Part shown: positions 24,625 through 32,863 of the stretch, piece after piece
Layout: each line of letters opens with the position of its first letter
Position numbering within the stretch: the first letter of the stretch is position 1
Assembly: GCA_027002405.1 (NCBI GenBank)
Contig: JALWZT010000278.1
Coordinates: 1-43,364 of the forward strand
Origin: Anaerolineae bacterium
GTDB taxonomy: Bacteria > Chloroflexota > Anaerolineae > J102
Length of the DNA stretch: 43,364 bases
Reading direction: 5' to 3'
The notes under the pieces: generated by a model
Database searches by the model: none
Told to the model about the DNA's origin: nothing
What the model saw: only the letters and a program-made list of their open reading frames with translations
Position numbers and translations under genes: made by a program

Positions 24625-26165
24625 ATGTCCCAGTCCTTACCCAGAATCACCGAGCAAATAATTCGCGATCGAGTGGGGAGTCAGTCCTTTGCCCGGGGTC
24701 AGCGATATTTCAAAAGCAGTCACCACGAACGGCAGTTCGCCGATACCGACGAAAATGCCTCGCGGCCAGGGCGGCGTGACTCGTATTCCGTATTGCGTAT
24801 TGCGTAACGACTGGACGGAATACGGAATACGCAATACGAACCTTTGCCGCCTCGCCCAACGTCGGCCTGGCGATCCGCAATCCTAATCCTGATCCGAATC
24901 CTATTTACATAGCAGCGCTATCTTCGACGCCCGCCGCGAGGGCATGACGTTGAAAGCGTTGTGCCAGGGTTCGGCCGCTTCCCCTTATCGGGTGGAGGTC
25001 ACCTTTTCCCAGAAGGGCATTGCCAGCACCAACTGTTCCTGTCCCGTGGGCGCGGGCGGGTATTGCAAGCACGTGGCCGCGCTGCTTCTCACCTGGCTGC
25101 ATGAGCCCGAGAAGTGAGGTGCACGATCCTGGACAGCGGCAGGCCGCCATACGGCGTTTGTATGAGATGGTGGCGTGGGATATCGACCAAGGCGGATATG
25201 GAGCGGGCGATGGGGCGTATCTCGCGTTGGTGGAAGAAACGACGCCAGAGGAACGGGCCATGGTCGCTGAGTGGGCGCGGGAGGCGTTGGAGGAGTTCAA
25301 GAGCAAGGAGGGCTTCTCGACCCAATGGCGAATGGAAGCCTTGGGCGGGCTGTTGATTGATTTGCTGAAGGATACGCTGGATGATGAGGCGTATCTGCAA
25401 TTGTGTCGGGAGACGGGCCAGCAGAAAGCGTTGGTTGTAAAGTTGGCGGCGTTGGGACGCCTGGATGAAGCCCGACGCGAAGCCGCTTCCCTCTCCGACT
25501 ACGAACTCCTGATGGTGGCACGACGTATCGATGAGACGACAGGTCAGCGGAAGCTGGCCCGCGAGCTGCTCTCCATGCGGGCGGACTCAACCAGCGATAC
25601 GCGCATTCTCAGTCAGTTGCTGGCATGGGCACGGGAAGATGGCGACACCGATGTTTTATTCCGCCTGGCCCGACGCCGCTTCGAGATACATCCCGATATG
25701 GAAAGCTATCGGGCATGGCGCGACATCGCACACGGGCGCCAAGATTGGGAAACCGTGCGAGGGGAGATCCTGCGCAGCCTGGAGCAGAAGGGGGCGTGGC
25801 AGCTTTTGGTGGAGATCTTGCTGGATGAAAAGGCTTATGATGACGCCATCGCGGCTTTCGGCTCCTGGCGACAGCGGGCGTCTTGGGGTAGATATCATCT
25901 CATGCTCATGGTACGCGTGGCCGACGCGCTGGCCGAGGCGCGGCCGCAGGCCGCGATGGAAATGTATGGGGAAGCCGTTGAGCAACTGGTGGCCCAGCGC
26001 AAGCGCCCCAGCTACGCCGAAGCGGCCCAGATCCTCAAGCGCATCCGCGATATCCTGATCCGAGAGGGGAAAGCCCAGCTTTGGGACGATTTGATCGCAT
26101 CTTTTCGCCAGCAGTACAAACGTCTCCCCGCGTTGCAGGATGAGTTGAATAAGGCAGGGCTCTAG
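24625..26165 (+). pseudogene. Decayed paralog of the SWIM zinc-finger gene
   Basis: The start (MSQSLPRITEQIIRDRVGSQ) matches the intact gene at 3070. After RYF the frame is broken by a ~190-bp repeat element (24720-24910). Homology resumes with AIFDARREGMTLKALCQG, through the SWIM site (CSCPVGAGGYCKHVAALLL, zinc ligands kept). At about 25116 roughly 430 bp present in the intact gene (about 3357-3783) are deleted and the frame shifts at a TGA. The rest, about 25140-26165, stays open to the same LQDELNKAGL end. The downstream ORF of 381 residues could still be translated but has an out-of-frame N-terminus. Confidence 0.9.
24720..24910 (+). mobile_element. 191-bp structured element inserted in the SWIM pseudogene
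   Basis: Flanked by AGCAG on both sides (24715-24719, 24911-24915). Removing the element plus one AGCAG restores an in-frame sequence, RYF-KSSAIFDARREG, against RYF-EDGAIFNARREG in the paralog, so this is an occupied site with a known empty site. Left end: TCACCACGAAC-ggca-GTTC hairpin, then CGCCGATACCGACGAAAATG. Core: GTATTCC/GTATTGC units facing their complement across a small loop (24780-24840). Right end: GCCTCGCCCAACGTCGGCC, AATCCT units, CCTATTTACAT. There are no terminal inverted repeats and no ORF. Confidence 0.85.
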
Positions 26166-26290
26166 AGGGTAGTTATCAGTAATCAGTGATCAGTCATCAG
26201 TGTTCAGTAGCACTCCCGTGGCCAGCCCGCAGGGCTTCGTAGCGCCCCATTTTCCTCCGTATCGGCGAGCCGTTGCTCGTAGCATTTATG
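26166..26290 (-). repeat. Repeat mosaic with reversed element head
   Basis: ATCAGT/GTTCAGT units (26172-26208), a CCAGCCCGCAGGGCTTCG hairpin word, and a reversed element left end: GAGC-cgtt-GCTC hairpin (26267-26278) next to CATTTTCCTCCGTATCGG (26249-26266). The element tail is not recognisable. Confidence 0.55.
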
Positions 26291-26359
26291 GTATAATGAG
26301 GCCTGCTCAACCACACGACCCTGGCTTTTTCCTATCCCCTCCCCTATTCCCAAATCACC

Positions 26360-26557
26360 ATGAATACCCAATCCCCAACCGATCTGGCCCGAGAAGCCCG
26401 AGAACTTTACGCCCGCCTGGAAGCCCTTTGGGCCGATGAGGGCGTGGCACAATTGAGCATTTTCCTGGACCCCGAGATTACCCAAGTCCTGGAGGAAATC
26501 AAACAACTAAGCATGGACTTCATCGCCCGGGTGGCCAATACCGGCGAAGGGGGATAG
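26360..26557 (+). CDS. Hypothetical 65-residue protein upstream of obgE
   Basis: Acidic, helical sequence (LAREARELYARLEALWADEG, VLEEIKQLSMDFIARV) with ordinary codon use. A TATAAT at 26292-26297 could be its -10 box. The start has little Shine-Dalgarno support. It ends 22 bp before obgE and is likely cotranscribed. I do not recognise the family. Confidence 0.6.
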   Translation: MNTQSPTDLAREARELYARLEALWADEGVAQLSIFLDPEITQVLEEIKQLSMDFIARVANTGEGG

Positions 26558-26579
26558 AAACCCCATGCATGGATGACCT

Positions 26580-27845
26580 ATGTTCAAAGACCGCGCGAAG
26601 ATTTATGTTAAAGGAGGCGACGGCGGCAATGGCGTCGTCGCTTTTCGTCGTGAAAAATATGTCCCTCGTGGAGGCCCGGCCGGAGGCAGTGGTGGCAAAG
26701 GAGGCGACGTTTACCTGGTTGCCAGCCCACGCCACAACACCTTGCACCACTTCGCATACAAGGTTCACTTCAAGGCAGAACGGGGCAAACATGGCAGCGG
26801 CTCCAACAAACAGGGCGCTCGCGGCAAGGACCTGGAGGTCCCGGTTCCCCCAGGCACCGAAGTCTATGATGCCGACACCGGGGAATTCCTGGGGGAATTG
26901 CTGGAACCCGGCGAGAAGCTCCTGGTAGCCCGCGGGGGGCGCGGGGGACGGGGCAATTACGCGTTTCGTTCCCCCACCCGCCAGACCCCCCGCCTGGCCG
27001 AAAAGGGCGAACCCGGTGAAGAGCGTTGGCTGCGCCTGGAATTGAAACTGGTGGCGGATATCGGCATCATCGGCGTGCCCAACGCGGGGAAGAGCACTTT
27101 GCTTTCCCATGTCACTCGGGCCAAACCCAAGATCGCAGATTACCCCTTCACCACGGTGGCACCGAATCTAGGGGTCGCGGTGGTGGACTACCAGGATGTG
27201 GTGCTGGCCGATATTCCCGGGCTGCTGGAGGGCGCACATCGGGGTGTGGGCCTGGGTGATGAATTTCTGCGCCACATCGAACGCACTCGCGTCCTGATTC
27301 ACGTGCTCAACGGTCTCAGCCCCGACCCTGTGGGGGATTACCAGGCCATTCAGCAAGAACTGGCCCTCTTCAACCCGGCCCTGGCCGAAAAACCCCAGGT
27401 CGTCGCCTTCAATAAGATGGATGTGCCCGAAGTCAGGGAACGCTGGCCTCAAGTCCAGGCGCAATTGCAGCAACTGGGCGTGGAAGCCATCCCCATCTCC
27501 GCGGCCACCGGGGAAAACCTGGATACCCTTCTGCGGCGGGCCGTGGCTATCTTGCAGCAGCTTCCCCCGCCCGAACGCAAAAAAGCCCTGCCCATTATCC
27601 GCCCGGCCGATGAAGACACCTTCACCATCGAAAAGACCCCCGAAGGGTGGGTGGTGCGAGGCAAACGCATCGAGCGGGCCGCAGCCATGACCAATTGGGA
27701 TTACTACGAGGCGGCCTTGCGCTTCCATCGCATCATGGAAGCCATGGGCATCGCCCAGGCCCTGGAAGAGGCTGGGGTCCAGGAAGGGGATACCGTGTTT
27801 ATCGGCAACATAGAGCTGGAATGGCATCAGGATTATGCCTATTGA
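26580..27845 (+). CDS. obgE: Obg-family ribosome-assembly GTPase
   Basis: 421 residues. The Gly-rich Obg fold (1-158) starts [20 protein letters not shown]. The G domain has G1 GVPNAGKS (about 165-172), TT at 191-192 as G2, G3 DIPG (211-214), G4 NKMD and G5 SAATG. The C-terminal OCT domain (about 340-421) ends in [13 protein letters not shown]. Obg binds the 50S subunit late in assembly and links growth to the stringent response. It is followed by nadD, a common neighbour, but here about 450 bp of repeats separate them. No strong ribosome-binding site is seen before the ATG. Confidence 0.97.
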   Translation: MFKDRAKIYVKGGDGGNGVVAFRREKYVPRGGPAGGSGGKGGDVYLVASPRHNTLHHFAYKVHFKAERGKHGSGSNKQGARGKDLEVPVPPGTEVYDADTGEFLGELLEPGEKLLVARGGRGGRGNYAFRSPTRQTPRLAEKGEPGEERWLRLELKLVADIGIIGVPNAGKSTLLSHVTRAKPKIADYPFTTVAPNLGVAVVDYQDVVLADIPGLLEGAHRGVGLGDEFLRHIERTRVLIHVLNGLSPDPVGDYQAIQQELALFNPALAEKPQVVAFNKMDVPEVRERWPQVQAQLQQLGVEAIPISAATGENLDTLLRRAVAILQQLPPPERKKALPIIRPADEDTFTIEKTPEGWVVRGKRIERAAAMTNWDYYEAALRFHRIMEAMGIAQALEEAGVQEGDTVFIGNIELEWHQDYAY

Positions 27846-28085
27846 CCCATCGCCGATATCGAGGAAAATGGGAACGCAGATTTCCGCAGATGTTCGTCAT
27901 GCTGAGCGACCGAAGGGAGCGAAGCATCTAGCGAGCGAAGCGAGCGCCATGCCGCGGTTTTTTGCGCTTCGCTAGATTTCCTTCGGCTGCGCTCAGGACA
28001 TGCCTCGATCGCTGCACTCCCTCGGAATGACGTCGCAAGGCGCTACTGATTACTGATAACTGATCACTGATTACTCTATTTACAA
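27846..28085. repeat. Composite repeat with GTCAT...ATGAC inverted core
   Basis: Starts CGCCGATATCGAGGAAAATG (27850-27869; the element-head word without its hairpin), then CGCAGATTTCCGCAGAT, then the long inverted repeat GTCAT...ATGAC (27896-28031), then ACTGATTACTGATAACTGAT units (28047-28073) and the tail word CTATTTACAA, immediately left of the AGCAG that flanks the next element. It may be an older, altered member of the same family. Confidence 0.65.
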
Positions 28086-28090
28086 AGCAG

Positions 28091-28277
28091 TCACAACGAA
28101 CGGCAGTTCGCCGATACGAATGAAAACGCCTCGCGGCCAGGCTGGCGGGCCGTGAAACGTGATGCGTGATGCGTAAGGTTATCACGTTTCACGTTTCACG
28201 CATCACGCCCGTTGCCGCCTCGCTCAACGTAGGCCTGGCGATCTTAATCCTAATCCTGATCCGAATCCTATTTACAT
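28091..28277 (+). mobile_element. 187-bp structured element upstream of nadD
   Basis: Flanked by AGCAG (28086-28090 and 28278-28282). Left end: TCACAACGAAC-ggca-GTTC then CGCCGATACGAATGAAAACG. Core: GTGATGC units opposite CGTTTCAC/GCATCAC units, able to form a hairpin (28153-28206). Right end: GCCTCGCTCAACGTAGGCC, AATCCT units, CCTATTTACAT. The right-hand AGCAG continues as AGCAGGAGACCTTC-ATG, so the element ends inside the Shine-Dalgarno region of nadD. Confidence 0.8.
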
Positions 28278-28291
28278 AGCAGGAGACCTTC

Positions 28292-28909
28292 ATGGCCCGC
28301 ATTGGTATTTTGGGGGGCACCTTTGACCCCGTACATTTTGGACATTTGATCTTGGCGGAGACTGCCCGGGACACGCTACGGCTGGACCGGGTGTATTTTG
28401 TCCCCGCGGGGGACCCTCCTCATAAACATGGTCAGGTGGTGGCCCCGGCCCGGGATCGTATCGCCATGCTGCAAATGGCCATTGATGATAATGACGCGTT
28501 TGCCCTGAGCCTCATCGACGTGAATCGCGAGGGCCCGGACTACACCGCGGATATGCTGACCATCGCCCGCGAAACCCTGCTGCAGCCGGGCGATGATCTG
28601 TGGTTTTTGATGGGCCTGGATTCGGTCATCGATTTCCCCAACTGGCACGATCCGGAACGGATCCGGCAACTGGCCCGCCTGGCCGCGGCTACCCGGCCCG
28701 GGTATGATATCGACTGGGCTCCCTTGGAGGAAGCCTTGCCCGGCATCAGCCACGAGGTCACCTTGCTTCCCATGCCCGGGGTAGATATTTCCTCCAACAA
28801 CCTGCGGCGTCGCATTCTCCACGGCAGCAGCATCCGCTACCTCACCCCCGAATGCGTGCGGGAATATATTTACAGCCATGGGCTTTATCAACACGCGTTC
28901 TTTCCCTAG
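28292..28909 (+). CDS. nadD: Nicotinate-nucleotide adenylyltransferase
   Basis: 205 residues. Transfers AMP from ATP to nicotinate mononucleotide, giving deamido-NAD in NAD synthesis. The nucleotidyltransferase signature is GILGGTFDPVHFGHLILAE (HxGH-type His pair). FVPAGDPPHK is the substrate loop, WFLMGLDSV lies in the middle, and ISSNNLRRRI near the C-terminus is the usual ISS.xiR motif (T replaced by N). AGGAG lies 7 nt upstream of the ATG and directly abuts the inserted repeat element, so promoter or leader changes are likely. Downstream on the other strand is rsmG. Confidence 0.96.
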   Translation: MARIGILGGTFDPVHFGHLILAETARDTLRLDRVYFVPAGDPPHKHGQVVAPARDRIAMLQMAIDDNDAFALSLIDVNREGPDYTADMLTIARETLLQPGDDLWFLMGLDSVIDFPNWHDPERIRQLARLAAATRPGYDIDWAPLEEALPGISHEVTLLPMPGVDISSNNLRRRILHGSSIRYLTPECVREYIYSHGLYQHAFFP

Positions 28910-28951
28910 CCAATCGCCATGAGCGACCGCCCATGCCCGCGCCTCACACCG

Positions 28952-29716
28952 TTACCCCTCGGGTTCCCCCTTTCGCGTGCCACGAAGCAGGGGGCGCCTG
29001 GTGGGAACGCCCGGGCGCCGGGGGTATCTCTCGGGCGTGGTTGCCACCTTGCGAATGACCACGATAGCCCCCGCGTCTGAACCGGGGTAGGGCACCTTTT
29101 GCACTTCTTCGCCCCCCAGGATTTGTATCGCGGCCAACGCGGCCTGCGTTTCCTCCCCGGCCCGTTCCCCCTTGGGGAAGAAAGCCCATCCCCCCACCCG
29201 CAAAAAAGGCAATGTGAGTTCCACCAGGGCCGGCAGCGCGGCCACCGCCCGCGCGGTCACCAGGTCGTACCTTTCCCGATGGGCGGGTTGGTGAGCCACC
29301 TCCTCTGCCCGCTGGGAAAGCACTGGCACAGGTAGCTCCAGGGATTGAGTCACCTCCTGCAGAAAACGCGCTTTTTTGGCCGTGGCTTCGACCAGCGTCA
29401 TCCGCAAAGCAGGCCAGGCAATGGCCAGAGGGATGCCCGGCGCGCCCCCGCCCGACCCCACATCGATACCACGCAGGGATCGGGCACGCAAGGCCTCCAC
29501 GGAACATCCCAGGGTCTGGGCCATGACCGGCAGCAGGGCCAGGGAATCTAAAAGATAGCGTTGGAGCAACGCGGATTCATCCCGCAATGCCGTGAGATTC
29601 ACCCGGCGATTGGCTGCCAGCAGGCGTTGGGTATACTCACGGAGGCGCGCTTCCTGGTGGGAGGAAAGAGGCACCCCCAAGCGGGCGGTGGCGCGGACGA
29701 ACTCGGGCCAGTCCAT
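28952..29716 (-). CDS. rsmG: 16S rRNA (guanine-527-N7) methyltransferase
   Basis: 254 residues. Methylates N7 of G527 in 16S rRNA using S-adenosylmethionine. The SAM motif is GIDVGSGGGAPGIPLAIAWP, followed by LVEATAKKARFLQEV and RYDLVTARAVAALPALVEL, with PFLRVGGWAFFPKG as the later strand. The start ATG (29716) overlaps the stop of the preceding SDR gene (TGATG), so it is translationally coupled. The C-terminal 30 residues are Arg/Pro-rich and longer than usual. Confidence 0.95.
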   Translation of the reverse strand: MDWPEFVRATARLGVPLSSHQEARLREYTQRLLAANRRVNLTALRDESALLQRYLLDSLALLPVMAQTLGCSVEALRARSLRGIDVGSGGGAPGIPLAIAWPALRMTLVEATAKKARFLQEVTQSLELPVPVLSQRAEEVAHQPAHRERYDLVTARAVAALPALVELTLPFLRVGGWAFFPKGERAGEETQAALAAIQILGGEEVQKVPYPGSDAGAIVVIRKVATTPERYPRRPGVPTRRPLLRGTRKGEPEG

Positions 29717-30666
29717 CACGTATGCGCAGGAACGGCCATTTGCTTTTGGAACCAGGCGATGGTTTCCAGCAATCCCTCTTCCAACGACACATGAGGTTCC
29801 CAGCCCAAGATGGTGCGGGCTTTGGTGATATCTGGCCGACGTTTTTTGGGATCATCTTTGTGGGGCAGGGGCAAAAAGGTGATGCCTGCCCGATTCCCGG
29901 TAAGGCGGTTCACCATATCGGCCAATTCCAGCATGGTGGTTTCTCGGGTATTGCCGATATTGACGGGGTAAATTTCGTCGGAAAAGAGCAGCCGGAAAAA
30001 GCCTTCGACCTCGTCCCGTACAAAGGTAAAGGAGCGAGTCTGGGTACCATCCCCATAGATGGTCAGAGGTTCGCCCCGCAGAGCCTGGCTGATGAAGTTG
30101 GGGATCACGCGGCCATCATCCACACGCATGCGCGGGCCATAGGTATTGAAGATGCGAACGATGCGCGTTTCCAATCCATGGACGCGATGGTAAGCCATGG
30201 TGAGGGATTCGGCAAAGCGTTTGGATTCGTCGTAAACCCCGCGGATGCCAATGGGGTTCACATTGCCCCAGTAGGTTTCTGGCTGCGGGTGGACCAGAGG
30301 ATCGCCGTAAACTTCGGAGGTGGAGGCCAAAAAGAAGCGGGCGCCCTTGTTCAATGCCAATCCCAAAGCATTATGCGTCCCCAGGGAATTGACTTTGAGG
30401 ATTTGGATCGGGATGCGCTCAAAGTCCACCGGGCTGGCCGGGGATGCAAAATGCATGACCACATCCAACGGCCCGGGCACATGGATGTAGTTGGTGACAT
30501 CATGTTTGATAAATTGAAAGCGATCGTTTCCGAAATGATGGGCAATGTTGGTGAGGCTGCCGGTGATAAGATTATCCAGGACGATCACTTCATGCCCTTC
30601 GGCCAGGAAACGATCTGTGAGATGGGAGCCGAGGAACCCGGCTCCCCCAGTGATTAACACGCGCAT
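29716..30666 (-). CDS. UDP-glucuronate decarboxylase-like NAD-dependent SDR
   Basis: 316 residues, extended short-chain dehydrogenase. The Rossmann start [20 protein letters not shown] binds [14 protein letters not shown] and [18 protein letters not shown] match UDP-xylose synthases, as do the catalytic YDESKR and [20 protein letters not shown]. The reaction expected is UDP-glucuronate to UDP-xylose with CO2 release, for surface polysaccharide; related NDP-sugar epimerase activity is not excluded. It is the middle gene of the HEAT-SDR-rsmG operon, 4 bp after the HEAT gene. Confidence 0.92.
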   Translation of the reverse strand: MRVLITGGAGFLGSHLTDRFLAEGHEVIVLDNLITGSLTNIAHHFGNDRFQFIKHDVTNYIHVPGPLDVVMHFASPASPVDFERIPIQILKVNSLGTHNALGLALNKGARFFLASTSEVYGDPLVHPQPETYWGNVNPIGIRGVYDESKRFAESLTMAYHRVHGLETRIVRIFNTYGPRMRVDDGRVIPNFISQALRGEPLTIYGDGTQTRSFTFVRDEVEGFFRLLFSDEIYPVNIGNTRETTMLELADMVNRLTGNRAGITFLPLPHKDDPKKRRPDITKARTILGWEPHVSLEEGLLETIAWFQKQMAVPAHT

Positions 30667-30670
30667 AAGG

Positions 30671-31069
30671 TCAATCCATAAGCTCCTTGAGAAGGTTGCC
30701 TGCTTCGGTCATGGCTGCGATGGTGTGATCGGATTCCAGGGCTTTGACCAGATTTGCAGCCTTGGAGCGTACCAACAGATCCCCGTTATCTTTGAAGACA
30801 TGAAGGGCCATCTCAAAGACACGGGAACTCGCGTTGGGGTCCAACATTTTCCGGGCCATAATCGTCGCACCCCGCTTACCCATCTTGGCCAGTTCGTCTG
30901 CAACAGCCCAACGCACACCGTAATCATCATCCTCCAAAGCATCTAACATGGCTTGAATGGCTTCCTCCGTACCTAAATCGGCCAGATAATGAACGGCGTC
31001 GACACGTTTTAGAGAGTCTTCCCGAGGATCACGTAAAACAGCGAGGGCTTGTTCCAGGGATTCAAACAT
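30671..31069 (-). CDS. HEAT-repeat protein
   Basis: 132 residues. About three HEAT-like helix pairs: [39 protein letters not shown], and [18 protein letters not shown]. Such small proteins are scaffolds or binding partners, with no catalytic residue. ACGGAG with 7 nt of spacing precedes the ATG. It is the first gene of the operon with the SDR and rsmG. Confidence 0.8.
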   Translation of the reverse strand: MFESLEQALAVLRDPREDSLKRVDAVHYLADLGTEEAIQAMLDALEDDDYGVRWAVADELAKMGKRGATIMARKMLDPNASSRVFEMALHVFKDNGDLLVRSKAANLVKALESDHTIAAMTEAGNLLKELMD

Positions 31070-31154
31070 AGCATTACTCCGTAAGAAGTGGGGAGGGAAG
31101 GAAGGGATTTATGATAGTTTAGCATACCCAGGCGAGGTTTCTGCAAATTCTGCT

Positions 31155-31340
31155 TTGTAAATAGGATTCGGATCAGGATTAGGATTGAGATCATCAGGAC
31201 AACGTTGAGCGAGGCGACAACGGGCGTGATGCGTGAAACGTGAAACGTGAAACTGAGAGGCTTACGCATCACGCATTACGCATCCCGGGCTCGGCTTCCC
31301 GCGCCAACGTGGCCGCGAGATGTTTTCTTCGCGATGCCTC
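31155..31340 (-). mobile_element. Diverged reverse copy of the ~190-bp element
   Basis: On the minus strand it ends CCTATTTACAA next to AGCAG (CTGCT at 31150-31154). Reading inward: AATCCT units, CGCCTCGCTCAACGTTGTCC, then TTTCACG/GCGTGAT units, then a CCCGGG and CGGCCACGTTGGCGCG block and GAAGAAAACATCTCG, which corresponds to the head word of other copies. The outer left end and its flanking pentamer are not recognisable, so that boundary is approximate. It separates the HEAT operon from the divergent DsbA-like gene. Confidence 0.6.
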
Positions 31341-31377
31341 TTATCAAACGGTATTTTTGGAACCTCTGTTTATGCGT

Positions 31378-31383
31378 TATAAT
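31378..31383 (+). promoter_or_regulatory. -10 box of the DsbA-like gene
   Basis: TATAAT, with a poor TTTGGA (31356-31361) 16 nt upstream and the gene start about 38 nt downstream. Confidence 0.4.
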
Positions 31384-31421
31384 CAGGGGCTAATATCTCT
31401 TATTTTAGGAGCAAGACCCCT

Positions 31422-32138
31422 ATGGCGAAAAAAACGACTCGTCAGCGCAAAACCTCCAGGAAAAAAAGCCCGCGCAAGCAGAACCGCACCCTTTTCTGGG
31501 CCGCGATTGGTCTTGGGGTGGTTTTGATCCTCATCCTGGCAGGCATTGGCTATGCCAGCACCCGCTCAAAAACCTCGACCACCTCTGCCTTCATCGATGA
31601 AACCATCGGGCAGCCCATTGACCGCACATCCATCGGCGATCCCGATGCGCCCGTGGTGGTGGAGACATACGAGGATTTCCTTTGCCCGCACTGCGCAGAA
31701 TTTACCCGAGACCTGGGCCCGGTCTTAAAAGATCTGGTCAAAGAGGGCAAAGTACGGTGGGTATTCAAATATCGGGTTATCGGAGGTGCAGACTCCTACA
31801 ACGCCAATATGGCCGCGGAATGCGCGGCGGATCAGGGCAAGTTCTGGCCTTATCACGAGGAGCTCTTCCGGCGGATTTCGGAACAGGGGAAGATCGCGGT
31901 GTATCCCCAGGGCCTCAAACAACTGGCCGCGGATTTGGGCCTGGATACCCAGGCTTTCAATCAATGTTTTGATAGCAAAACCCACCTGAAAGATATCCAA
32001 AAAATCGATCAACTGGCCGCGGCTCGTGGTGTGAATGGCACCCCCACCATTTTCATCAACGGGCAGAAATACACCGGCCCCCGGACACCAGAAGCCTTCC
32101 GCGCGGCCATCGAAGCCGCGGGGGGAAGTAACCAGTAA
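31422..32138 (+). CDS. Membrane-anchored DsbA-family thiol oxidoreductase
   Basis: 238 residues. A very basic N-terminus (about 1-22) and one membrane segment (about 24-45) put the catalytic domain outside the membrane. The thioredoxin-fold site is CPHC in ETYEDFLCPHCAEFTRDLGP, the cis-Pro is in GVNGTPTIFINGQKY, and a long helical insertion lies between, as in DsbA/BdbD-like proteins. Likely oxidises or isomerises disulfides in exported proteins. TTAGGAG lies about 9 nt upstream of the ATG. It is monocistronic; repeat units begin right at its stop codon. Confidence 0.92.
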   Translation: MAKKTTRQRKTSRKKSPRKQNRTLFWAAIGLGVVLILILAGIGYASTRSKTSTTSAFIDETIGQPIDRTSIGDPDAPVVVETYEDFLCPHCAEFTRDLGPVLKDLVKEGKVRWVFKYRVIGGADSYNANMAAECAADQGKFWPYHEELFRRISEQGKIAVYPQGLKQLAADLGLDTQAFNQCFDSKTHLKDIQKIDQLAAARGVNGTPTIFINGQKYTGPRTPEAFRAAIEAAGGSNQ

Positions 32139-32259
32139 TCAGTAATCAGTAATCAGTAATCAGTGATCAGTAGGCATGCTCAACGCATCATGCCCATTGC
32201 TGCCTCGCCCAACGTGGGCTTCGAGATGCTTTTGCAAACGAACGCAACGCTATTTACGG
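32139..32259 (+). repeat. ATCAGTA tandem units and an element tail
   Basis: About five AATCAGT units begin at the DsbA-like stop codon (to 32172). Then comes a right-end half of the ~190-bp element: GCCTCGCCCAACGTGGGCTT, GCAAACGAACGCAACGC and CTATTTACGG, ending at the first AACAG of the array. No left end is present for it. Confidence 0.65.
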
Positions 32260-32264
32260 AACAG

Positions 32265-32462
32265 TCACCACGAGCGATAGCTCACCGCATAACGATGAAA
32301 ATAGGATGCAGGTTTGCAAGTGGCAAGTCGCAAGTGGCAAGTGATCCTCACACCTGCCACCTGCCACCTGCCACCTGCCACTTTTCTTCTTCGTGCCTTC
32401 CCCTCCCCCGCGTGCGGGGAAGCCGGAGGAGGGCCTTCGAGCCTTCGTGGCTCTATTTACGG
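32265..32462 (+). mobile_element. Array element 1 (198 bp)
   Basis: Between AACAG at 32260-32264 and 32463-32467. Left end TCACCACGAGC-gata-GCTC then CGCATAACGATGAAAATAGG. The core has GGCAAGTC/GCAAGTG units facing CACCTGC/CACCTGC units (32315-32383), then a CTTCGTGCC arm with a CTCCCCC...CGGGG hairpin. Tail CTCTATTTACGG. Confidence 0.75.
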
Positions 32463-32467
32463 AACAG

Positions 32468-32653
32468 TCGCCATGAGCAAGAGCTCACCACATAACGACG
32501 AAAATGGGGACGCAGATGTTCGTCATGCTGAGCGACCGAAGGGAGCGAAGCATCTAGCGAGCGAAGCGAGCGCCATGCCGTGTTTTTTGCGCTTCGCTAG
32601 ATTCCTCGGTCGCTTCGCTCCCTCGGAATGACGTCGCAAGGCTCTATTTTCGG
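32468..32653 (+). mobile_element. Array element 2 (186 bp)
   Basis: Between AACAG at 32463-32467 and 32654-32658. Left end TCGCCATGAGC-aaga-GCTC then CACATAACGACGAAAATGGG. The core is the GTCAT...ATGAC inverted repeat (32522-32632), also found at 27896-28031 and 622-763. Tail GCTCTATTTTCGG. Confidence 0.75.
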
Positions 32654-32658
32654 AACAG

Positions 32659-32849
32659 TCACCATGGACGACTGTCCACCGATACGAGTGAAAACGCCTC
32701 GCAGCCAGGCTGGCGGACCGTGAAACGTGATGCGTGATGCGTGATGCGTAAGATGCTCACGTTTCACGTTTCACGCATCACGCCCATTGCTGCCTCGCCC
32801 AACGTGGGCTTCGAGATGCTTTTGCAAACGAACGCAACGCTATTTACGG
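32659..32849 (+). mobile_element. Array element 3 (191 bp)
   Basis: Between AACAG at 32654-32658 and 32850-32854. Left end TCACCATGGAC-gact-GTCC then ACCGATACGAGTGAAAACG. Core of GTGATGC units facing GTTTCAC/GCATCAC units (32720-32783), like the nadD copy. Right end GCCTCGCCCAACGTGGGCTT and CTATTTACGG. The last AACAG runs into AACAGGAGAAATTC-ATG of the amidohydrolase gene. Confidence 0.75.
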
Positions 32850-32863
32850 AACAGGAGAAATTC

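Noticed and set aside
32132-32172. Regular ATCAGTA repeats considered as a CRISPR or VNTR locus
   Set aside because: Units are 7-8 bp, contiguous and degenerate, with no unique spacers and no cas genes. Similar runs occur in many places.
32251-32850. Tandem units considered as integron cassettes
   Set aside because: The units contain no ORF, no attC-like core sites were found and no integrase is in the window.
32741-32863. N-terminal extension of the amidohydrolase
   Set aside because: The 41 extra residues are translated repeat element. The ATG at 32864 has CAGGAG and begins the normal first strand.
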